64,000 nucleotides of DNA from Leptodontidium sp. MPI-SDFR-AT-0119 (GCA_020726505.1 JAHLEZ010000001.1:1-64000), one strand, 5' to 3'. Shown: positions 23,304 to 34,606, numbered from the stretch's first letter. Translations and numbers: made by a program. Notes: a model not told the origin generated them from the sequence alone.

Positions 23304-24371
23304 ATGTCCAAACCACCCATCCTCCGAACTCCCTCCCACCCACTAACCCTCTCTTTCACAACCCTCGACGTTTTCACCTCCACACCCTACACCGGCAACC
23401 CCCTCGCCCTAATCCGCATCCCCTCCACTCTACGCAGTCTAATAACACAACAGCAAAAACAAAACATAGCCGCCGAATTTAACCTCAGCGAAACAATCTT
23501 CCTACACGAACAACTCGACCGCAGCATCCCCATCCCAGAATGGGACGTCGAGATCTTCACCACAGACGCGGAGCTGCCGTTCGCAGGCCATCCTGTCATT
23601 GGCGCAGCGGCGTATGTGCTTGGTGTACTTGGTGCTGGGGGCGGGAAGGGGAGAGGGAGGGGTCGATTCGGGACGAGGGCTGGAGGCGTGGATATCGCGC
23701 TGGTGTATGATGATGAGCGGGATATTGACGATGAGGATAGGGATGGAGTGATTGAACCGAATATGTCGACGAGAGTCTCGGCTGATATACCGTATAATGT
23801 GCATATCCACTCTCACACGATCGGGGATCTCGAAAGGCCTATCCCGGGGTTGAGTCTCCTTCCCAGTATTAGGAAAGCTGAGCTGGATGCGCCGATCGTG
23901 AGTATTGTGCAGGGAATGACATTTTTGCTTGTGCGGCTGGGAAGTCTGGAGGAGCTGGGGGATGTGCAGCTTGTGGGTGAGGATGTGAGTTTTCAAGGGG
24001 TTTTAGATGAAGGGTGGAGGATGGGGTTTGTGGCGAAGTATTATTTTGTTGTTTTGGAGGGGGAGGGTTCATATGGCGATAGTGGAGGGGTGATGAAGAT
24101 TAGGAGTCGGATGTTGGAGGTTGCTATGGAGGATCCTGCGACGGGGAGTGCGGCTAGTGCGTTGAGTTGTTATTTGGCGTTGTGTGGAGGGGATTATGGA
24201 AGGAGAAGGTTTGAGGTTACGCAGGGTGTGGAGATGGGCAGGAAAAGTGTTATTGGTGTTGAGGTTTTTGTGGGGGAGGGACATGGACGGGGAGAGGAGG
24301 GGAGGAGGGTTGAGGGCGTGAGGATTAGTGGGAATGCGGTAGTGGTTATGGAGGGGAACTTGAGGGTTTGA
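23304..24371 (+). CDS. PhzF-like isomerase family protein
   Basis: Single exon, 355 aa from ATG 23304 (MSKPPI). An upstream in-frame ATG at 23190 would add 38 Ser/Thr/Pro-rich residues, possibly a mitochondrial or disordered leader. The PhzF diaminopimelate-epimerase-like fold is clear. It shows FTTLDVFTSTPYTGNPLAL at the start, FNLSETIF with the conserved catalytic Glu, ELPFAGHPVIGAA, and EDPATGSAASALSCYLA near the C-terminus. Bacterial PhzF isomerises a phenazine precursor; fungal members have no established substrate. A Gly/Arg-rich insert (GAGGGKGRGRGRFGTR) follows the first half. Confidence 0.85.
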   Translation: MSKPPILRTPSHPLTLSFTTLDVFTSTPYTGNPLALIRIPSTLRSLITQQQKQNIAAEFNLSETIFLHEQLDRSIPIPEWDVEIFTTDAELPFAGHPVIGAAAYVLGVLGAGGGKGRGRGRFGTRAGGVDIALVYDDERDIDDEDRDGVIEPNMSTRVSADIPYNVHIHSHTIGDLERPIPGLSLLPSIRKAELDAPIVSIVQGMTFLLVRLGSLEELGDVQLVGEDVSFQGVLDEGWRMGFVAKYYFVVLEGEGSYGDSGGVMKIRSRMLEVAMEDPATGSAASALSCYLALCGGDYGRRRFEVTQGVEMGRKSVIGVEVFVGEGHGRGEEGRRVEGVRISGNAVVVMEGNLRV

Positions 24372-25884
24372 GTTTTCTCGAGAGGAGGATCGGGATAAGT
24401 GAGATACGAGGTGGAAGGAGAAAGGCACATGAAGTATGATAGATTTTGGGATGATACCTCTATATTGCATGGAATTGGGCGTACAGGCAGGCAGGTAATT
24501 GGCATACATACAGAAAGATTTACTAAAGTCTTCTCTCAATATACATTTATTTATGAGTTCCTGTTCTTTGAGAATATGGGGCAGTGACGAGGAAGTAGGG
24601 GAGGATGAGGAGAATGTTGAGTAAGGTACGTTACGACAGCTGCTTTCTCCTCGTCCATAATTTGGCTTTTCAATCTTCCTTGTTATCTTTTTTTTCCCGT
24701 CACTTTAAATCCCTTCTGCTTTGATACCCTTGCAATGCTTCGTAAGTGCTCGAGATAGAAAGCAATCCGTCCGGTTGTTTAAACTCCTTTGGAGCCTGCT
24801 TTGACTTTTCGGCTTCTGACGATACGGCTGCTCTAGTTGGAAAATAATCGCTTTTCCGACTGAGAGAATAGAGGTCATTACAGGCCTTGATCCCAAGTCC
24901 TATATAGATGATTGGACGACAAAGTCCCGTGTTCGTCATGTAGTTTTGTTTACTTTAAATGTGACCTGCTCAACCTCGTCTCCATCATCAGCACCTGGGC
25001 TGACACCATCACAGGTGAATACATCAGGCCATCAAACTTTCACTACTGGCCTATACTCGCATTATTTCCCTCTCACAAAAGATAAAACTTCTCCTCTTTC
25101 TCTTCTCTGCGACAACCTCGACGAAAGACTACTCAATTTTGATCACTACCCCACGATAATAAACATCATTACTCTACCGACCATCAACCGCAAATGGAGC
25201 GAGACTCCATACTTCAAAAACGTATATTACTGTCACGAATCCGTCCACCAATCCCAGCTTGCGTCTGCAATATTCGACATCGAGCACCTCGATCTTGTCA
25301 ACAGAAAGCAGAGAATGTCTGAACTCGATACGACTGTTCATTACTGGTGTTAAGTGAAGCAGTTCCTGGTGTCTGTCTAGGTTTTCCACCATCAACTGAC
25401 TCGTTTTGATCTTGGCACTGACGGCCCTCCCTCAAACTCAGCTGCTCAGGCTCGGAGAAACCATCCTCTGGATGGGATAAAGACGCGATTAATGATTCCG
25501 TCATCTTTAAATTCGGTGCCTTCGGGTCCGAAGTTAAATCCTCATTTCCAGAACGGCAAGTCCACGAATTCTGGCCTACAGATGCTGTCAAGCTGTCGGA
25601 ACTGGGGGAGATGTTTCTGGGACCGACGGATTTCTCGAACAGTCTCTGAGACCCCTGGCTGGCCGAGCTGGCGCATCGAGAACGCAGCCTCGGCGATTGA
25701 GGCTTGCGGATAGTAATCCGAACATCATGTCTAAACTCCAATTGTTTGTTGGTGCCCCAGTTGAGTGTAATAAGAGAGAGGAGCATAGCCTGCCCGTGTT
25801 TAGGGCTAATTCTGATTCACCCCCCCAGGACAGCAACCAAAAGCTTGGACCCACCTCACTTAGTGAACATCGACACGTGGAAAA
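24372..25884. other. gene-free or unresolved stretch
   Basis: A plus-strand open stretch at 24946-25353 starts from TTG, not ATG. Another at about 25430-25650 (SSGWDKDAINDSVIFKFGAFG...) looks coding-like but lacks a start and ends at a stop. They might be exons of a decayed gene, but I cannot join them and give no call. Confidence 0.35.
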
Positions 25885-26048
25885 GTACGAAAGGGGGTTG
25901 ACAGTGGGTCTCGCCCCCCCTTGTACGGCAGTAAGGTAAATCTTCCAATCAACAGTTTAAAATTCTAGAATTTTCTCCACAGGTTTCCTTATATGTTAAG
26001 GCAGAGACAGGGGGGGTGGCGAGACCCACTGGAAACCCCCTTTCGTAC
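25885..26048. mobile_element. small TIR element (MITE-like), about 164 bp
   Basis: Ends are long near-perfect inverted repeats. The left end is GTACGAAAGGGGGTT..CAGTGGGTCTCGCC. The right end is its complement, GGCGAGACCCACTGG...CCCCCTTTCGTAC, ending at 26048. The ends can also be read as CGAAAGGGGG TIRs flanked by TA on both sides, which would suit Tc1/mariner-type insertion. The interior is AT-rich and non-coding. Confidence 0.65.
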
Positions 26049-26085
26049 CATTGCTGTGTTTCCATTGCCGTGTTTTGTTGGTTGC

Positions 26086-27260
26086 AGAAAATTTTAGCGT
26101 CAAAGAAGGAGATAGCCTACCTATCAGCACTCGAAGCCCGAGGTGAAGGCGGTGAGCTAGGCGAGTGGCAGGACGCTAAAAACAGGTTTAGCGCAACGCT
26201 AAGACCTTCATAAGGCGATCGCATTTCTCTTGAGAGAACACAAGGAATCAATTGAACCATTCACCGTACCCCTGATAACGTGACACCACGTATGCTATCG
26301 GAACCAGGTTGTTAGCCCCTTTGAGTCTGACTCAGAACCTAGACAGTCAGTTTGCAAGGATTATTGTGCCCGACAAAATGGTGTTGGCCGTAGGAAATTT
26401 TAGCGTTAAAGAAAGAGACAGCCTACCTATCAGCGCTCGAGGCCTGAGGTGCATGTTGTGTAGTTTTGAACAACTTGTATCTATGTATCTAATGTTTCTC
26501 GGGGATTTGAGCGTCAACGAAGGAGACAGCCTACCTATTAGCATTCGAGGCCCGAGGAATTTGTGCCTGACAAGGCGGCAATGAGTGTGTTTTTGACGGC
26601 TGGCAGGGGGGATGTTTCTCAGGAAAAGGAGGAAACAGCCAACCAACCAGCGCTCGAGCCTGTATGGCAAACGGTACTGGGGTGGGGGTAATGTTTGTTT
26701 GGCTCACCGCCTTGGGCAGAACATGGGAAAGCTTCTCTACGGGTGGAGAGAAAGTTGCTGATGTTACTAAAAGCGCACTTCTGAGAAAAGTCTAACGCTG
26801 CGACTCTACAACTGACTAACTTTTAAAATTATTTGATAAAACATTATAAGTTTTAAATTTCATAGTAGTAGTTTCGTTGAGAAATAAAGTATGCAAAATG
26901 TCAGGTTCTGATTTCTCGCTTACCAAAATCGGCAACTTTCTCTCTCCAGGAGGAGAGGTGGTTAGCCGAGACATTGCCAACGCTAAGCAGGGGAGCAAAG
27001 CAAGGGTTCTAATTGGTCTAAGAAGGGGTCTGGACAAGCATCTCTTATACGCTGCAGGAAATTTTAGCGTTAAAGAAGGAGATAGCCTACCTATCAGCAC
27101 TCGACGCCCGAGCAAGGTAAATACATCGTGACCTGTCTTTGGCTGTAGAAAACTTTAGCGCCAAAGAAGTAAGGCGATTGTGGATTTATGACCCATAAAA
27201 CGAATAGCATTGATTAGCCTCCACTCATTTACTCGAGAAGCATTTAACGTCAAAGAAGCC
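26086..27260. repeat. array of about seven degenerate 57-bp units
   Basis: Consensus parts are GGAAATTTTAGCGTYAAAGA, AGGAGAYAGCCTACCTATCA and GCRCTCGARGCCCGAGG. Copies, all plus-oriented: about 26086-26142, 26391-26450, 26501-26558, 26611-26660 (weak), 27054-27113, 27141-27170 (left half) and 27233-27260 (left half). Spacing is irregular (about 300, 110, 110, 440, 90, 90 bp), so it is not a simple tandem repeat. It ends about 30 bp beyond the stop of the NACHT gene. Confidence 0.8.
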
Positions 27261-27289
27261 ACCCGTTCCTTTTCGGCAGCCAGAGCCAG

Positions 27290-30200
27290 TCAACGACGTT
27301 GGCCCGCTCCCGACTGGCTCGCTGGCAGGAGAGGGCGAGAGTGAGATATCATGTGACACCTACAGTCCAGCCTCGAGGCAAATCTGGAAGGGCAGTGTGG
27401 ACAAGGGTATTTCTGCAGGAGCGCCTCCGCCGCACTTCCCTTTTTCAGTCTTGCGAATGTCGACGACAGCTTGTCGATTCCGGGATGCATGTTTCTTTTG
27501 TGTTTCTCCAACTCTTTCAGCGACGCAAAACCGATTGCCCCAGCCGGACAATCCTCCTCCTCACATCTGAACGGCCGGTCATGGCGGTCGTAGTGTGCTT
27601 GTCGCGAGGACCGTGATTGGAAGCCTTCGTGAAAGTAGAAACAAGAAATTCTCGAGCATTTGAACCAGTTCTCTCCATAGAGACTTCGGAGCAAGTCTGC
27701 TTCCGATGTTCCACTGGCTGCCAATCTCTCGAGATCCTCCAAGACGCTACGATTTCTCTCGAGTGCTTTGCCCAATGATAAAAGGCTTACTTTGTCTTGT
27801 CGATCATCCTGAAGGCCTTTGTACGACTTCGTGTGTCTCCATAAGTCAACTATAGCGGGAAAGCAAGTTAAATGTTGCAGCTTGTCACAACCGAGAATTG
27901 GCTGTTCGTTGATCGAGGATGCCCGTAAGTCCGCGCTGAACCTGTCTCCAAAGACGAGGAAAGTGTCCGAGGCCTCCTTTTCGACGTCGGGCTTAATTTT
28001 GGCCGGGTCACTCAACGAATGAATCCAGGCCAAAAGGTGGTCAGCCCAGTGAGCGATAGCATAATCTTGGAATGCGAAGTATCCCTCCTTTCCGAGCTGA
28101 GTCAACTGGACAGCGTCGACATGCTCCTCGAAGCAGTCAAACGTCAGATAGTTTAGGCAAAGCGCTGACATAGAAAGCTCTGCGATGGAGAGTGGAATGT
28201 ATCCTGAGTCGAAGAGGTGCCTCATAGCATTCAGCCAGTGTTCTCCGAATGTTTTCTTCACGCTGACTCACAGACGAGCAGTTGCATGGATAAAATCGAC
28301 CCTATCGCCGGAAATGACTTCAACGAGAGAGCCACAGATATCTCTAACATGTGTCGCTGATCGCTTATTCAGATCGATAATTTGGTGGAGTGTGTCTATG
28401 GATATCGCTGCTTGCAGTTCTCGCCATCGGAGTGGCCGCCTTGAGCAGACCATCCAAGAGAGAATTTTGCGAGCAACTTCCCGTTCATTGGCACGAGGGT
28501 TCCCTTCTATGCGATGCATGGTTCTACCATACCTGCGACATGGGTTAGCGCAACTCGCAACAAGAGTCATCCAGATCGAGATTGACTCCCATGCACTCAC
28601 GCTTCGCTGAGCCCTTTGGGAAGTCGATAAAGTTCTTCACGAAGATCAGCCAAGCAAGGCTGACCCTCAAGGTTCGTCATCACAAGTTTTGCGTACAAGA
28701 ACATGCCTATATTATCGTCAGTCTAATTCGGCAGCTCCTGCTGGATCGACAAGCGCGACTACACGAACAACGAACATACTAACCGTCTGACTTGTCTAGG
28801 ACATATTGCTCGATATACTCGCGGTCACGCTTACTGAGGCCAAACTGTCGAAATTTTTGCTCTACAAGTTCTGCACGATGGATGATATAACTCTTGATGT
28901 CCTGAAATGTGTCCCGATCACCAATTCTCACTAATGTTGCCAGTGAGAGAGATTTCCTGATGTCAGGCTCATCCCGGCTGGCGATCAAAAGCCTAATCTT
29001 GCCGGCTTTGGTATTGTCGCAGAGGTTGATGAGATCATTGAAGAATTCCAAGGTCAATCTTCTCTCGTTCTGGTCACATTCATCCAGGCCGTCTATGATC
29101 AGGTAAGCAGAGGGCATGTTTTGGAGGATGCACCGAAGAAGCTTTTTGGACAATTTGGCTGAGTGAAGAGTGATTTCGCCGCTGGATTTTTCCTGTTCAG
29201 AGTAGAATGGTAGGAGTTGTTCTTGCTGAATTACAAGCTGGCTTAAGAGAGCCTTCAGAATTGATACGAATGTGCTCTTGTTTGGATCCTTATGTTTGCA
29301 GTAACAGAAGGCGACAGGCGCCAAATTCTTTTCTTTGATTTCCGCTATAATTACGGAAGTCAAGATGGTTTTACCTGCAAAGTAGGGTCAGTCTCTTGCC
29401 TGCCTAAGTTCTCGTTCATTTTGAAATCTCACCGGCGCCAGGCACTGCGTACATCCAAATGGTCGAAGACTTTGGCACTGGTCGCGATAGCCAAGCCTTT
29501 ACGTCCTCGTTTTCAAGAATCCATCGAGCTGTCGGCCTCTTTGTGGCATCGTAAAACTCTTGGCGGACCTGGCAAAGAGATTCGTGGTCGAGAATGGTCT
29601 TCGGTGCTCCGATCCAGTTAATGATATACGCTTTCCTCTGGGCAGATCTTTGCTCTCTTGCCTGTTCAAATTCTTCCAGAAGTTTTAGCCGGTCCAACTC
29701 GTAGTTCTGAATATGGATTTGGTTTGCATGGTCTCCAACAAGCTGCTTTTGCCATTTCAGATCGTTGATAATGTGTCGGAACCTGCTGTTGAAATCCTTC
29801 CACAATGACCGGAAAACAATACGCAACACTGGTGACTAGTCAGTGAGTCACACCATTATTGAATGTCGAGTTTGTACTTGACTGGTCAAAAATACGGAGT
29901 GCTCGAATATGAAAGTCGAGGATATTTGACCAGACACATTCAAGAACAACTTGCATTCGCTCGTTCTTAGCGAATATGGACTGATATCCTTCAAGGATGG
30001 GGAGGTTCTCTGATATTTCCTGATACGCATCCAGGAGGGCATCAAAGGAGTCGGAAAATGTGGCCGCGGTCTTTGGCACGGTTAGTTAATCTCACACGGC
30101 CAAGGGAACACTGTGAGACTCGGTATGGAGCAGGCACGCACCAAAAGCAACAGCTTTATAGGACCCCATACGAAGGCGAGGATGTTGTTAACATTCACAA

Positions 30201-30438
30201 AGACTTCAATCACCTTTCCAAATTGCTCCATCGCTTCCAAAAAAGCTTGAACCCGGCCCATGTGCATCATTTTCTTTCGCGAGCGCTGTTCTGCTTGAAT
30301 GGACAAGATTGTGGACTTTAGGTCATCAAGTGAAGTAGAGCCGAATTGTGCACTCTCAGAAGGGGTTAAACGTTGCTCGAAGGCCTTTAGAGCCCTGTCG
30401 AACCCGTTTGCTGGTGCGGGTATTGCTATTGAAGTCAT
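27290..30438 (-). CDS. NACHT-domain NLR-like protein with C-terminal C2H2 zinc fingers
   Basis: Seven exons: 30438-30142, 30070-29878, 29828-29433, 29374-28784, 28706-28601, 28532-28272 and 28220-27290; 924 aa. An N-terminal helical region (residues 1-170, with FVWGPIKLLLL and SFDALLDAYQEI) resembles the DUF7708-type domain common before fungal NACHTs. The P-loop VPGAGKT lies near 290-297, split by an intron inside Gly-Lys-Thr. Walker B is YLIIDGLDECD near 388. A winged-helix-like ARKILSWMVCSRRPLRWREL follows. C2H2-type Cys/His sets (FRCEEEDCPAG...HKRNMH, YPCPHCPSRF...CHMISH) occupy about the last 150 residues. One apparent in-frame TGA at 28268 lies inside a 51-nt intron (GTGAGT...TATGAG); removing it gives HATARLHLFDSGYI, as expected for the family. 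Such STAND proteins act in non-self recognition. The gene is head-to-head with the SNF2 gene. Confidence 0.85.
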
Positions 30439-31025
30439 TCTCGATATGGAAGATCTATATTCGTGATTCTCACTCGAGACAGCTGTGGCATACCAACCTT
30501 GACAACCGGGGATAAACAAATCCACAGCGGGAGAAAAGTGAATAAAGACGGTGAAGTTTCCAAAGATCGTGAGTAAAGTTTTGGCTAGATGCATGTGCTT
30601 TGTGATTAGAGGAGGCTGATCTGTTCTGATCTTGTTGAGCAGTGTGGTTGAGGGTGGAAAATGTCTCAATTGACAAGAGGCGAAAATTAGGCTGTGGCAC
30701 CACAGCCGCCACATAGCCACCAACCCCGGCAGCCTAAGAGTCTGCCTCGTGGGCACCTCACCAACCGAACCTTAGAAAAAGCCCTTAATATTTAGAATTA
30801 GGTAATATTTTTAGGCCAATCAAATGCTAGCGCGAAAAGGATCCCAACAGTAAGATACAGAGACGTGGGCAATTTAGTGTAGCATGCCTCGCGCCGCAGC
30901 GCTAAGCCCTTTCTTCAGTCCTACCGCCTTAAGGCATTGATGAATTCAACCCTCAGTATTATATATTTTAAAATTCAAATTCACACCTCGAGATTTACAT
31001 TCAAAGAGTATTCTCGTCACTTGCA
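30439..31025. promoter_or_regulatory. shared 587-bp divergent promoter region of the NACHT and SNF2 genes
   Basis: The two start codons face away from each other across this gap, with no gene between. An AT-rich patch with TATATTTTAAAATTC at 30961-30975 lies about 50 bp upstream of the SNF2 ATG. Part of the left side can be read as open on the minus strand (to 30756), but the frame there is not protein-like. Confidence 0.4.
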
Positions 31026-34000
31026 ATGACTGATCCGACAACGTTCAGCCTAGAAAATGCCCTTGCGGCAGGCCGGGACCTAGGCTCCGAGGACACTGAG
31101 AATACCCTGTGAGCTTTCCCACCCAAATTATGTTGTTTCACTGACTGACAAGCTATCATGGAAAGGCAAGTGAATTATGCGTATCCAACTTCGGCAACCT
31201 TAGCATGGGATAATGAGTGGGAGAACATGATCTTGTTAGACTTGCAGCCTCCGGCGGACACCTTCTTCGAGGGCGCAGATCCTATGATTGGAACAGAGGG
31301 CCTCGGGGAGTCGTGGATGAACATGCAAGAATGGGCTGATCTATCCCTTCCACTGGAGGTAATGGATAGTGCTACTCTACAAGACATTGAAACCGAGACC
31401 GAGACGGCAGGTGGTATTCGATTCTGTTGCTACGGCATGGTGAGTACTCCACCATCATCAATTTATCAAAGAAAAATAACCAAGGCTATCGAATAGATCT
31501 CGGACGTTTCAATCAAGCTAGTCGGGAGCATGCCGGAATTGGCAGCCAAAGTCGACCCTTCACAGCCTTATCAGTCCTTCGAAGTATCTGAATATTCTAA
31601 CTATTTTATGCTCAAATTTTCCGACAGGAGTCCTTTCGCTCAAGTAAGTGAGCTTGTTTCACGAGGCCTGGAAATGCTTCAGCAATACCCCTGTGTCGAG
31701 ATGAGAGCATTCGCGGAAACGAAGCGCATTCAAGATGTCTTATCTCGGGCAAAAAAGCCGGGGGAGGCAAGTATGAAGGTTGAAATCAATATCTATGGTT
31801 CTGTAGCAGATGCCGATGCTATTGGGAACAAATTATGTTCTGCGAATATGTATCTTCAAGATCCTGACCATGGCACGCAAGATATTGAGTATTGCAACCC
31901 CCACGTAGTTGAATTTCCAGGGTTTGAGGAACCAAAACCATTGACCCGAGGGCAAGCTTTCCTTGCTGAGTCGTGGGGGCCTTCCAAAATGGTGAGAGAA
32001 GAACGGGAGAATTTTAAGCATACAGTTTCTTCCATCTACCAATCTCTGACACGATCTCGGAACTTGAAGAGAATGAAGGGAGGGGCATACATCTTGACCC
32101 CACTTTTACCGTATGTATTAACTTCTGCCATGAACTAGACATTCAGGCTAGACGGTTCAATATCGCCGAACGGCTCTAGTTTACTGACCCTTTCACGTAG
32201 ACACCAAGAGACAGCCCTCTCCTTCATGATACAAAAGGAGTTTGGACCAGTCTTACCTGAATTCAGTCTCTGGGAGTACGAATGCAACGTCATCACTCCA
32301 TTGTAGGTCTACAATGTTGAAATCCAGTGCGAGGTGGTTCTGATTCGGTAACCGTAGGTATCGACACAAGCTGACCAATGCCGAATCGACCGAGCCTCCT
32401 AGTGAATTAGGCGGCGGAATACTTGCAGATGATATGGGGATGGGAAAGACTTTGAGCACCTTAGCTCTCATTACAACTACCTTAGAGGAAGCTCGGGAAT
32501 GGTTCCGAGACTCGTCCAATATTTCTAGGAAAACTCGCTCCAAAGCTACATTGATCATCGTACCATCTACTCGTAAGATGACTTTGTTTTTGTCTCATTC
32601 TTACAGATTCCAAATTGTTGCTGATGGGGTATTACAGTTATTATGAATTCATGGTTGAAAGAAATCGAAGCGTTAGTAGCCCTACTCTGTTCTTATCATT
32701 GTCGAGAAACTCACCTTCTTTCTCTTAGTCGCTTGGACAAATCAGTGGAAGTGTTGAAATACTATGGGAAAAGACGAGACCTGGATATAGAAGAATACCT
32801 GGACCGTGATATTGTTTTGACCACTTATCATACCATTGCGGCAAGTGCAAATCGGAGCAACAACATCATCTTTCACATCGAATGGTTTAGAGTTGTTCTG
32901 GATGAAGGTAGGTCATACTCTCACGAAGTCTTAATTTAGAGCTCGTCTTCTAAAATGGATTATAACAGCGCACATGATCCGCCGGAGAGAAACAACTCTA
33001 TTCCAGGCAGCAGGTCAACTCTCAGCCAGATTCCGTTGGTGTCTTACTGGAACTCCAATTCAGAACCGCTTGGAAGACATTGGCTCTCTCTTGGCATTCC
33101 TAAGACTTAGCCAGTTCGAGAACAAATCAGTTTTCCAAAACCAAATTGTGGTTCCATTCGCAGAAGATATTAGTTCGACATCCAAGAAATTCGCCTTATT
33201 GCTTGACTGCGTCTGTCTCAGAAGATCACAGGAACTGCTGCACCTTCCAGACATCACCGAAAGTTATCATTATGTCACCCTAAGTGACCAAGAAAGGAAG
33301 CAGTACGATGAAACGCTAGCTTTGATGGCAAAATTAATCAGAGAAAAAGCGAGCAGGAAGGCAGACCACCGCGATCCATTTGGTATTTTCCAGGCCCAAC
33401 TCCAACTTAGGTTGCTCTGTAATCATGGGACTTTCCAGAAGCCCTTTAAAGGAAGATCTCAGCGGGATAGGAAAGCTGAACGAGAGGACTTCCTCTACTC
33501 ACTCGGGACGAATGCAGAGAGCATTTGTGCTATGTGTGGCATTCCCATCCCCGTTTTCGATCTTAGTGGAGGCTTAGGCAGTAGCGGTCATATCTGCCAA
33601 CACAAGCTTTGTCAAGAATGCATGACGCAGAACCGCGACGACTCGATCTTGGATGGTGTATCAACGGAATATTGTCCTCTGTGCGATATGTCAATTGGCC
33701 AGATCCATGGAACAGAATCCCAGGAGCTTTCCAACAAGCCGGAGGGTAATAACGAAGAGTATTTCAGCAAATCAGGGTTTTCGTCCAAGATGAATGCGCT
33801 TATCCCCTTAACTGCCATTCAAAACAGGTCTGCGCAGAGCCTGTAAGAACCTGTAGCGAGAGCCTAATTAAGCGAATAATCTGCCCTCTCAGCGTGTATG
33901 CCCTGTAATTTGGGCAGCCTTAGCGCCTCGCTTCAGCGCAGCACCCTGAAAAGACCTGTATGTGGCAGTTAAGGGGATAGAGGATCTTCAACGCCAACCA

Positions 34001-34606
34001 AGCGGAGCTAAAAGGTTAAAATTGTCATTCCCTGCAAGAATATACAAAGGCACGTCAACATGAGCTAATGTGTCTATGTTTAGCATAATATTCTCTTGTT
34101 GGACGAGGACTCTGGATCTTGTGTCTGTCTATCTCGGTCGTAGTGGAATTTCTTACCAGAGAATTGACGGCGACCAAGTTCTGTCGCAACGTCAATATAA
34201 CATGGACAGATTTGTCACCGATGAGCGCATTCCGATCTTACTCATGAGTACAGGCGTGGGAGCTTTCGGGTCTAACATCCTCTTCCACTCTACTTCAAAT
34301 CATACTGACTGTCCCCAGGCTCAACCTGACAGCTGCTAATCATGTTTATATCCTTGAGCCGCAGTGGAATCCCAGTGTTGAAGCCCAAGCTATTGGCCGC
34401 GTCTCTAGACTTGGCCAGAATAAAGCTGTTTCGGTAACTCGGTATCTCGTGAGGGGAACAGTGGAAGTGGTATGTCGAGAGGCTTTGTCTCCAGGTCCTT
34501 GGTATCAGATTTGCTGACATTTAGGCAGCGAATGCACTCCCAGCAAATTCGAAAGGTAGAGCTTTCGAAGATCGGATTAAAGAGTCCCACTAGTCTTGCG
34601 GCTTGA
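31026..34606 (+). pseudogene. RAD5/HLTF-like SNF2-RING ATPase gene interrupted by a TIR element
   Basis: Eleven exons: 31026-31108, 31166-31439, 31497-32110, 32201-32302, 32358-32572, 32638-32671, 32729-32907, 32969-34023 (minus the insert), 34084-34269, 34319-34469 and 34529-34606. Without 175 bp of the insert they sum to 931 aa in frame. Motif I is GGILADDMGMGKT near 380-390, motif II is VLDEAHMIR near 500, and LTGTPIQNRLEDI follows. A RING (CAMCGIP...CQHKLCQEC...YCPLC) lies at about 688-740. The helicase C half has [36 protein letters not shown] and the [11 protein letters not shown] motif VI. As it stands, translation stops at 33846, after the RING and before the helicase C domain. Family members remodel chromatin or act in DNA damage tolerance. 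A truncated ATPase-RING product remains possible. Confidence 0.82.
33803..33977. mobile_element. TIR element (MITE) inside the SNF2 gene, 175 bp
   Basis: Perfect 15-bp inverted ends TCCCCTTAACTGCCA and TGGCAGTTAAGGGGA, with TA directly outside on both sides. If the ends are taken as CCCC/GGGG, AT is duplicated instead. The interior contains AGGTCTGCGCAGAGCCTGTA and a hairpin-like CGCTTCAGCGC. It has no coding capacity. A decayed relative lies at 2324-2505. Removing 33804-33978 leaves one AT and restores the SNF2 frame. Confidence 0.85.

Noticed and set aside
24946..25353. 135-codon plus-strand frame
   Set aside because: Opens with TTG, not ATG, and cannot be joined to a convincing second exon.
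26086..27260. CRISPR-like array
   Set aside because: Eukaryotic DNA, unequal spacers, degenerate and partial units, no cas genes.
28268..28270. In-frame TGA between the two halves of the NACHT gene, suggesting a pseudogene
   Set aside because: It is the start of a GTGAGT donor. A 51-nt intron (28271-28221) removes it, gives the expected HATARLHLFDSGYI join and makes the total a multiple of three.
29375..29432. Apparent loss of the NACHT P-loop (PGAGEISK then stop)
   Set aside because: An intron interrupts the P-loop codons; splicing restores PGAGKTIL.
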